Part shown: positions 1 to 6,724 of the stretch, one piece after another | Numbering within the stretch: the first letter of the stretch is position 1 | Layout of the letters: each line of letters starts with the position of its first letter | NCBI GenBank assembly: GCA_019745155.1 | Contig: JAIETM010000007.1 | Span: forward strand, 186,001 to 250,000 | Reading direction: 5' to 3' | DNA: 64,000 nt | Origin: Chitinophagaceae bacterium | GTDB taxonomy: Bacteria > Bacteroidota > Bacteroidia > Chitinophagales > Chitinophagaceae | Position numbers and translations under genes: made by a program | Notes under the pieces: model-generated | The model's input: only the letters and a program-made list of their open reading frames with translations | Told to the model about the DNA's origin: nothing | Database searches by the model: none

Positions 1-1205
1 AAGCCCGCAACAGCAATCATACTATCGTCGTAGCCTAAACCAATATCATCATGACAACGTGTATAGGTAATCCAGCTGGTGCCGTATGGTTTGCGCAATA
101 TCTGCTCTTGTGCTGCCAACATCACGCGCGTATCTTTTGTGGCTAGCATATCCCATTGCAGGGCCATATGTGTTGCGTTATAGGCAAAGTCACATTCTTT
201 CGCAACAAACTCATCAGTGCCAAAGTACTTCATGATTTCAGCAGGTGCAACGATGGCTTCTCCTAATAAAGCCATACCCGGTGTTGCAATTGCCACACAG
301 CATTTGATGATGCGTAATAAGGTGTGTGCTTCAGGAAGGTTCTGACAGGTAGTGCCCAAACGCTTCCAGATAAATGCGGGTGCATCAATGCGCAGAATAT
401 CTACACCCAGATTGGCGTAGAAAAAAATTGTATCCAGCATGGCTACAAGCACATGCGGATTGGTATAGTTTAAATCCCACTGATAATTGTGGAAGACCGT
501 CATTACCCATTCCTGCAATTCAGGTACATAGGTGAAACTGCCGGGCGCTGATTCTGGAAAAATCTCCGGCATGGTTTGTTCAAACTGATCGGGCAGACTG
601 CGGTCTTGATAGAAATAGAAAAAGTCTTTGTAGAAAGGATCTCCAGCCTTGGCTTTCTCTGCCCAAGCATGTTTATGCGAAGTGTGGTTCAGCACAATAT
701 CCAGCATGAGGTACATCTTACGCTGGTGCATTTTACTTACCAACGATTCAAGGTCTTTCAGATTACCGAAGCGTGCATCTACTTTTCTGAAATCAGAAAC
801 AGCATAGCCGCCATCACTTTCGTTGGCAGGGCTCTCAAAGATGGGCATCAAGTGCAGAAAATTAATGCCGAGCTCTTCCAGATAATCTAACTTCTCAGGC
901 ATCTGTTTTAATGAACCTGCAAAGCGATCTACATACAAGCTCATACCTGCAATTTCATTGGAGAGATACCAATGCGTTTTGGCAGCTTTGTCCTGATCGT
1001 AAGCCTGTAATTTTTTGGATCGTTGTTGATGTGCTTGTATGATTGTTTTCAGCAGCCCTTCATAAGCAGCTTCTGCTGCAGGATGCCCCTGATACAATTG
1101 CTGGAACAATCTTTCCAGTGTTAATGCAGCTGCATATAATCTGTCAGCAAATGCTTTTTCAGTTTTGCTTTCTGCCAGCAGTGAAGAAACCTTTTGCAAA
1201 GACAT
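1..1205 (-). CDS. Amylosucrase (GH13), C-terminus cut by window edge
   Basis: Transfers glucose from sucrose to a growing alpha-1,4-glucan and releases fructose. About 401 residues are visible of a family usually near 630-650. The reading frame starts at the ATG at 1205 and is still open at base 1. Seen: the GH13 nucleophile motif DILRIDAPAF (Asp about residue 274), followed by WKRLGTTCQNLPEAH, a stretch characteristic of amylosucrases; the acid/base motif GEAIVAP (Glu about 316); and RCHDDIG (His-Asp about 385-386), again amylosucrase-like. DIVLNHTSH is conserved region I. The N-terminus (MSLQKVSSLL) has no signal peptide, so the enzyme is probably cytoplasmic. It starts 6 bp after the fructokinase stop, in an operon with that gene and the MFS transporter. 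Sucrose phosphorylase or another GH13 member is less likely because of the region after the nucleophile. Confidence 0.88.
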   Translation of the reverse strand, partial: MSLQKVSSLLAESKTEKAFADRLYAAALTLERLFQQLYQGHPAAEAAYEGLLKTIIQAHQQRSKKLQAYDQDKAAKTHWYLSNEIAGMSLYVDRFAGSLKQMPEKLDYLEELGINFLHLMPIFESPANESDGGYAVSDFRKVDARFGNLKDLESLVSKMHQRKMYLMLDIVLNHTSHKHAWAEKAKAGDPFYKDFFYFYQDRSLPDQFEQTMPEIFPESAPGSFTYVPELQEWVMTVFHNYQWDLNYTNPHVLVAMLDTIFFYANLGVDILRIDAPAFIWKRLGTTCQNLPEAHTLLRIIKCCVAIATPGMALLGEAIVAPAEIMKYFGTDEFVAKECDFAYNATHMALQWDMLATKDTRVMLAAQEQILRKPYGTSWITYTRCHDDIGLGYDDSMIAVAG

Positions 1206-1211
1206 GATGAA

Positions 1212-2165
1212 CTAGTTAAAAATATCGTTGCTTAAAAATTTGAATGCTTCCATGGCGCCCATGTATTCGCAAGTGCGTGCGCCGGCTTTATTGCCCTGTT
1301 GCATATAGCTTGCCCATTGTTCCTTACTGAGTGATTTCATTTCAGCAATATTGTGTTGGCTCAACTGATAAAGCAGTGCACCAACAAAGGCATCTCCTGC
1401 GCCTGTTGTATCAACCGGCTTAACAGAGATACTGGGAATTTGTACTGTTTGATTTTGGTAGCCCATCATAGTACCATCTTTTCCCAGTGTAATTGCAAAT
1501 ACTGCATTGGTACGCTGTAAAAAAATTGCAGCGGCTTCATCAACAGTTTTCGCTTTCGTTAGTAACAAAGCTTCCTCATCACTTACTTTGAAGAAATCAC
1601 ATGCTTCCAGAAAATACCAGGAATGCTGTATAAATGAGTCGATATTGTCTTTAAAGAGTAAGTGTCTATAATTTGGATCAAAGCTGATGAATCTGCCCGC
1701 TTTCAATGATTGCTTTAATAAAGCACTGTATGCATCTTGTAGAGGTCCGGGTAAGAATCCGGTAGCAGAACCAAAATGAACAATGCCGTAATTATGTACA
1801 TCAATAGCTTTGATGTCTTGTACACACAGTTGTCCATCAGCACCGCGGCTAAACACAAAATCGCGTTCCCCGTTTTCCATCAAGGATACAAATGCAAGTG
1901 TGGTGAAGTGATGCTCATCGCGTAGCATCCATTGTGTGTCTACACCAAATTCTTGCATGACTTCAATCAACTGTGTACCGAAAGGATCTTTGCCCACTTT
2001 TGCACTTAGCGATACTTTTCCGCCCAGTGCGGCAATAGCTGCAGCAACATTGGTTGGAGCACCGCCTGTTTTTTTGAGAAAATGTTGTCCTGCAGACAAA
2101 GTGCTGCCCTTGTCTGTGCAAATCATATCGATTAATGCTTCACCAATGCAAAGTATCTGTTCCAT
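1212..2165 (-). CDS. PfkB-family fructokinase
   Basis: Sugar kinase expected to phosphorylate fructose with ATP in the cytoplasm. The protein opens with LCIGEALIDMI, then GGAPTNVAAAIAALGG (sugar-binding, PfkB signature 1) and FDPNYR. Near residues 253-258 it has DTTGAGDAF, the anion hole and catalytic Asp of PfkB signature 2. The length, 317 aa, is normal. A GTG 24 bp upstream would overlap the transporter stop, so I chose the ATG at 2165. It lies 10 bp after the MFS gene and 6 bp before amylosucrase. Amylosucrase releases fructose, so the context supports fructose over other sugars; the exact substrate is inferred. Confidence 0.87.
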   Translation of the reverse strand: MEQILCIGEALIDMICTDKGSTLSAGQHFLKKTGGAPTNVAAAIAALGGKVSLSAKVGKDPFGTQLIEVMQEFGVDTQWMLRDEHHFTTLAFVSLMENGERDFVFSRGADGQLCVQDIKAIDVHNYGIVHFGSATGFLPGPLQDAYSALLKQSLKAGRFISFDPNYRHLLFKDNIDSFIQHSWYFLEACDFFKVSDEEALLLTKAKTVDEAAAIFLQRTNAVFAITLGKDGTMMGYQNQTVQIPSISVKPVDTTGAGDAFVGALLYQLSQHNIAEMKSLSKEQWASYMQQGNKAGARTCEYMGAMEAFKFLSNDIFN

Positions 2166-2175
2166 TAGATTCAGT

Positions 2176-3510
2176 TTAATGTCCGCCACCCATCGGCATT
2201 TGAACGGTATCTGTTGGCTTTGCTGATTTGATCAGTGTTGTGGCAATTGCAGCTAGTAACAAGAAAACACCAGCAAAGGAAATGGCTTTTCCTGGATCAT
2301 TGTTGAGGAAATGTTTGAGGATATAGCCAAAGCTGATGTTTTGCAAAATCATCGGAATCACAATCATCATGTTGATGATACCCATATATACACCGTAGCG
2401 TTCTTTCGGAATATTGCCTACAACCATTAGGTAAGGAATACCCATCATACTGGCCCAAGCAATACCAAAGCCCGTCATGGGGATGAAGAAAAGGTATTTG
2501 TCTTCAATATGCGGAAAGATTAATAATCCTACACCAGCCAATATCAAGCAAATAATGTGTACTCCTTTGGGACTGTATTTCTTGGCAAGTCCTACTAATG
2601 CAAACGCCGAAAGAAAAGTAACAATATTGTACCAGCCGTTTACGAGACCAGTCCAGCCCACAGCTTCATCGTACAAAGGGTTTTGCTGATAGTTATTGGT
2701 CTTCCACGCAGATTGCGCAATACTCTTGGCCGCATTCTGCCAATAGCAGAAGAGCGCATACCACTGAAACAAATACACTAGTGCTAATTGCCACATCACT
2801 TTGGGCATATCCATAATGGCAGCAGGAATTTCTTTGAAAGGGGTTAGTATGCTGAGCTTTTCTTTTTGCAGTTCAGCCAGTTCTTCTGGCGTTGGTGGTA
2901 TTTCAGGTGTTTTGGCCATGCTCCAACTCACCGATGCGATAGAACAAACAGAACCAAGGAAAAAGGAGCCAAATACCCAATAAGGGATTGCGCCAAGGCT
3001 ACCGGTGATATTTTTCTGAAAAATGAATAGCGACACATTGGCTAGTGTGATACCCAAGCCGGTAAAAAAGCTTTGTGATAGAAAGCCTGTGGCCATCTGC
3101 TCTGGGGGTAATTTATCGGCAATAAATGCACGATAAGGTTCCATCGCAGTATTGTTTGCCGCATCCAAAACCCATAGTAGTCCCACGGCCATCCATAATG
3201 TACTGCTGAAAGGGTAGATAAAAAGGCACAGGCTACAGAGCAATGCACCGATGAAGAAATACGGCTTACGCCTGCCCCAGCGTGGGTGCCATGTTTTATC
3301 ACTCATAGCACCGATAATGGGTTGAATCAAAAGTCCCGTAACGGGGCCAGCCAGATTGAGCAGGGGGATCTCATCTGGTCTGGCGCCTAGCATATCGTAA
3401 ATAGGGTTTACAGCGCTTTGTTGCAAACCGAAGCTGTATTGAATACCAAAAAAACCCACATTCATATTGATGATCTGGCGAAAGCTCAGCTTGGGTTTCT
3501 GAAACTGCAT
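2176..3510 (-). CDS. MFS sugar transporter (SLC45/sucrose symporter-like)
   Basis: Inner-membrane transporter with about 12 hydrophobic segments. The motif RWGRRKPY (about residue 80), in the loop after the second/third helix, together with the opening FGIQYSFGLQQSAVNPIYDMLGA, resembles the SLC45/plant-type sucrose-H+ symporter branch. A longer reading to 3711 adds 67 basic, non-conserved residues and would run through the operator-like sites, so I chose the ATG at 3510 (MQFQKPKLSF), giving 444 aa. It is the first gene of a minus-strand operon with fructokinase and amylosucrase. The likely job is import of sucrose or a related disaccharide from the periplasm. Maltose or maltodextrin is possible. 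Confidence 0.85.
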   Translation of the reverse strand: MQFQKPKLSFRQIINMNVGFFGIQYSFGLQQSAVNPIYDMLGARPDEIPLLNLAGPVTGLLIQPIIGAMSDKTWHPRWGRRKPYFFIGALLCSLCLFIYPFSSTLWMAVGLLWVLDAANNTAMEPYRAFIADKLPPEQMATGFLSQSFFTGLGITLANVSLFIFQKNITGSLGAIPYWVFGSFFLGSVCSIASVSWSMAKTPEIPPTPEELAELQKEKLSILTPFKEIPAAIMDMPKVMWQLALVYLFQWYALFCYWQNAAKSIAQSAWKTNNYQQNPLYDEAVGWTGLVNGWYNIVTFLSAFALVGLAKKYSPKGVHIICLILAGVGLLIFPHIEDKYLFFIPMTGFGIAWASMMGIPYLMVVGNIPKERYGVYMGIINMMIVIPMILQNISFGYILKHFLNNDPGKAISFAGVFLLLAAIATTLIKSAKPTDTVQMPMGGGH

Positions 3511-3654
3511 AGCAATCAATCGTTTAAGAGGGTGTTGTCTAAAATTAGCTGCCAAAACCCAAATAGGGAGCAGGTTTCGGGCTTTTCTTTTTGCAAACGA
3601 TTGCAGTTTGTGGAGGCTTTGTTTAAGATATCTTTCTAAAAGGTTGAAAGTTTT

Positions 3655-3685
3655 TTTGATGATGTGTAAAAAATACACATATTTG
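3655..3685 (+). promoter_or_regulatory. Predicted promoter of the amylase/sus operon
   Basis: TTTG at 3655-3658, a 19-bp spacer, then CATATTTG at 3678-3685, one base off the Bacteroidota -7 consensus TAnnTTTG. Transcription would start near 3689-3692, about 52-55 bases before the GTG start of the amylase. The spacer is almost entirely filled by a 19-bp palindrome. Confidence 0.5.
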
Positions 3686-3711
3686 TAGAGTAATGTGTTA
3701 AAATTACACAT
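3662..3711. repeat. Two 19-bp palindromes, probable operator pair
   Basis: ATGTGTAAAAAATACACAT (3662-3680) and ATGTGTTAAAATTACACAT (3693-3711) differ at two positions, and both have perfect ATGTGT/ACACAT arms. Their centres are 31 bp apart, about three helical turns, so two dimers would bind the same face. The first fills the -33/-7 spacer of the predicted amylase promoter and the second lies on the predicted start site, which is a repressor-like arrangement. They are unrelated in sequence to the AAACGATT sites, so a second regulator is implied. The binding protein is unknown. Confidence 0.55.
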
Positions 3712-3743
3712 TCAACGCAAACGATTGCAGTAAAACGATTGTA

Positions 3744-6635
3744 GTGGCCATCCGAATTATCTTCTTAACCACACTGCTTTTCGCAGTGCTTAGGGGCAAT
3801 ACGCAGCTATTGACCTGGTCGCCTTCTTTTATAACAGAATCGTCAAACACAGTAGAAATTATCTGTGACGCAACAAAAGGTAATCAAGGTCTTCGCGGGC
3901 ATTCACCACTTACAGATGTCTATGTGCATATTGGTGTTATCACCACAAAAAGCACGAGTGCTTCTGATTGGAAATATGTAAAATTCACTTGGGGTACAAC
4001 CAATACGCAAGCACAGTGTAGTTCATTGGGTAATAATCAATGGAAGTATACGATTACAGGTGGTTTACGTACGTTTTTTGGCATTACAGATGCTACAGAG
4101 CGCATCACTAAAATCTCTATTCTTTTCCGCAGTGGAGATGGCAATAAGGTGCAAAGAAATACAGATGGTTCAGACATGTATGTGCCTGTGTACACTACAT
4201 CAGCTGCAGTACGCATTGATGAACCATTCAGACAACCTTTATTTACACCAACACCAGAGCCCATTACAAAGACCATTGGTGAAAGCATTATTATCAATGC
4301 TAAAGCAAGTGAATCTGCGAATTTGCGCATTCTCTTCAATGGTACACAGGTAGCAACACAGAATGCAGCAACAACCATTACAGCCAGCACAAATATTACT
4401 GCAGCAGGTAATCAGCAAATTATTGCAGAAGCAGTTGCCGGCAGTACAACAGTGCGCGATACACTTAACTTTTTTGTATCTGCTGCAGTGAATGTAGCGC
4501 CATTGCCCGCCGGTGTGAAGGATGGAATTAATTATCAGCCAGGAGATACTTCTGCAGTGCTTGTACTCTATGCACCAGGTAAATCAAGTGTGATGGTGCT
4601 GGGCGATTTTAATAACTGGACTGCCGGATTGAATTATCAGATGAACAGAACAGAAGACGGTAATCGCCATTGGCTGCGCATTACAGGTCTTACACCCGGT
4701 ACAGAATATGCTTACCAATATTTGGTGGATGGAACCCTGCGTGTAGCAGATTATAACACAGAAAAAGTATTGGATCCATTCAACGATCCTTTTATTCCAG
4801 CCAGTAATTATCCATCACTCAAAGCCTATCCAACCGGCAAAACAACTGGTATTGTAAGTGTGCTGCAAACAGCCAAGCCTGCATACAACTGGCAGGTGCC
4901 TAATTTCACCAGACCCGATAAGCGCAATTTATTGGTGTATGAATTATTGGTGCGTGATTTTATAGCTGCTCAAAACTGGAATGTGCTGCGTGATACACTG
5001 ACTTATCTGAAACGCCTTGGTATCAACGCTATACATGTAATGCCATTCAATGAGTTTGAAGGCAATAATAGCTGGGGCTATAATCCAAGTTTCTATTTCG
5101 CGCCGGATAAAATGTATGGTACAGAGAATGCTTTGCGTCAATTTATTGATGAGTGCCACAAACAAGGTATTGCAGTGATCATGGATATGGTATTGAATCA
5201 TTCCTTTGGTCAATCACCCATGGTGCAACTCTACTGGGATGGTGCCAACAACAAACCTGCTACCAATAATCCATGGTTTAATCCAGACGCCAAACACCCA
5301 TTCAATGTTGGCTATGATATGAACCACGATTCACAAGCCACGAAAGATTTTGTCGCACGTGTGGTGCGTCACTGGCTGGTGAATTATAAGATTGATGGTT
5401 TCCGTTGGGATTTGTCGAAAGGCTTCACACAGACGAACAACCCTAATGATGTAAACGCATGGGGTAATACAGATATCACGCGCATCAATACATGGAAGCG
5501 TATCTACGATTCTATGCAAGCAGTTCTGCCCGGCAGCTATTGCATACTAGAGCATTTTGCTAATAACGACGAAGAAACGCAACTAGCGAATTACGGTATG
5601 TTGCTTTGGGGTAATAGCAATTTTGCTTTCCGCGAAGCCGTGAAAGCAACCAATCTTGGTAATAGCAATTTCGATTGGGGCTTGCATACACGCAGAGGTT
5701 GGTCGCAACCACACTTGATGACCTATATGGAGAGTCATGATGAAGAACGGATCATCTTTGATGCATTGCAAAATGGATCTACAAGCAATACCGGCCATTT
5801 AGTAAATACCTTACCAGTTGCATTGAAGCGTGCAGAAATGGCTGCTGCATTCTGGGCCATGATGCCTGGTCCGAAATTGATGTGGCAATTTGGTGAGCTG
5901 GGTTATGATCAATCCATCAATCGTTGCGAAAATGGCAGCATCAACAATGATTGCCGCACTGCACCCAAGCCTGTTTTGTGGAACTATCGTACGGAAACCA
6001 ATCGCGCAGCATTGTATAATGTGTACAGAGAGTTATTCCGCTTGCGTAGAACACCTAATTACTTTACCACATTCACGAGCAATAGTGTAAGCCAGAATTT
6101 CAGTGGTGCATTTAAGACCATGACCATCAACAGCGATTCATTAGTGATTGTCGTAGTGGGCAATTTTGGTGTAACAGCTACTACCAGTTCTGTAAACTTC
6201 CCCACAGCAGGCACTTGGTATAGTTATTTAACAGGCACTACGATTACAGCTGCAGGTGGTGCGCAGAATATTTCATTAGCACCTGCCGAATACCATATTT
6301 ATACCAATAAAGATGTGCGCGGTGCAGTTACAACCGCCATTTCACCAACTCAGCCTGTTTGGATGAATAAAGTGAAACTGGAAGTTGGTCCCAACCCATT
6401 GCGTCAAACAGGTACGATTACTTATACACTGCCACTGAATGCACAGGTAGGTTTATACCTCACTGATATGCAAGGCAACAGAATTGCGCAATTATTCAAC
6501 GGTAGAAGAAATAAAGGTGTGTATCAGCAATCTCTTAACCTGCAAGCGCTTTCTAAGAAGCCTGCAAATGGATTCTATGTTATTGAGATGCGTGTGAACG
6601 GACAAAGCAAAACAACCAAACTCATTATCCAGTAA
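3744..6635 (+). CDS. Secreted GH13 alpha-amylase with T9SS sorting domain
   Basis: Hydrolyses alpha-glucans outside the cytoplasm. Domain order in 963 aa: signal peptide (about 1-20), an N-terminal beta-rich module, an E-set/CBM48-like module (about 258-370, containing VLGDFNNWTAG), a GH13 barrel (about 392-800), and a C-terminal beta-sandwich (about 876-963) with the PNP...NGFYVIEM...KLIIQ pattern of type A T9SS substrates. Catalytic regions: DMVLNHSFG (about 480), DGFRWDLS (nucleophile Asp about 556), ILEHF (acid/base Glu about 603) and ESHDEER (region IV, His-Asp about 666). The start is GTG at 3744; no ATG gives a signal peptide. Unlike SusG it is exported by T9SS and is not a lipoprotein. 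It leads the sus-like operon, with susC 89 bp downstream. Confidence 0.93.
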   Translation: MAIRIIFLTTLLFAVLRGNTQLLTWSPSFITESSNTVEIICDATKGNQGLRGHSPLTDVYVHIGVITTKSTSASDWKYVKFTWGTTNTQAQCSSLGNNQWKYTITGGLRTFFGITDATERITKISILFRSGDGNKVQRNTDGSDMYVPVYTTSAAVRIDEPFRQPLFTPTPEPITKTIGESIIINAKASESANLRILFNGTQVATQNAATTITASTNITAAGNQQIIAEAVAGSTTVRDTLNFFVSAAVNVAPLPAGVKDGINYQPGDTSAVLVLYAPGKSSVMVLGDFNNWTAGLNYQMNRTEDGNRHWLRITGLTPGTEYAYQYLVDGTLRVADYNTEKVLDPFNDPFIPASNYPSLKAYPTGKTTGIVSVLQTAKPAYNWQVPNFTRPDKRNLLVYELLVRDFIAAQNWNVLRDTLTYLKRLGINAIHVMPFNEFEGNNSWGYNPSFYFAPDKMYGTENALRQFIDECHKQGIAVIMDMVLNHSFGQSPMVQLYWDGANNKPATNNPWFNPDAKHPFNVGYDMNHDSQATKDFVARVVRHWLVNYKIDGFRWDLSKGFTQTNNPNDVNAWGNTDITRINTWKRIYDSMQAVLPGSYCILEHFANNDEETQLANYGMLLWGNSNFAFREAVKATNLGNSNFDWGLHTRRGWSQPHLMTYMESHDEERIIFDALQNGSTSNTGHLVNTLPVALKRAEMAAAFWAMMPGPKLMWQFGELGYDQSINRCENGSINNDCRTAPKPVLWNYRTETNRAALYNVYRELFRLRRTPNYFTTFTSNSVSQNFSGAFKTMTINSDSLVIVVVGNFGVTATTSSVNFPTAGTWYSYLTGTTITAAGGAQNISLAPAEYHIYTNKDVRGAVTTAISPTQPVWMNKVKLEVGPNPLRQTGTITYTLPLNAQVGLYLTDMQGNRIAQLFNGRRNKGVYQQSLNLQALSKKPANGFYVIEMRVNGQSKTTKLIIQ

Positions 6636-6724
6636 ACAAACCCTTTTGATATATATGACTCTACAAAAGCAAACAACCCTTCAATCAAATGAAAATTTTC
6701 TTGCAAACCAGTAAAACCTGAATT

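Larger units (their letters stand above)
3518..3740. promoter_or_regulatory. Repeated AAACGATT core, LacI-type operator-like
   Basis: The 8-mer AAACGATT (or its complement AATCGTTT) occurs four times in the 233-bp divergent region: 3518-3525 (complement), 3595-3602, 3719-3726 and 3733-3740. Two copies sit in an identical near-palindrome GCAAACGATTGC (3593-3604 and 3717-3728). The central CG with GCAA/TTGC arms is the usual look of LacI/GalR-family operators. The sites lie on both sides of the proposed amylase promoter and before the transporter start, so one sugar-responsive regulator could control both arms. No regulator gene is visible in the window. The repetition is seen; the LacI assignment is inferred. 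Confidence 0.6.

Noticed and set aside
3511-3711. 67-residue N-terminal extension of the MFS transporter
   Set aside because: Runs through operator-like palindromes, is basic and unlike the family; the ATG at 3510 gives the normal N-terminus.
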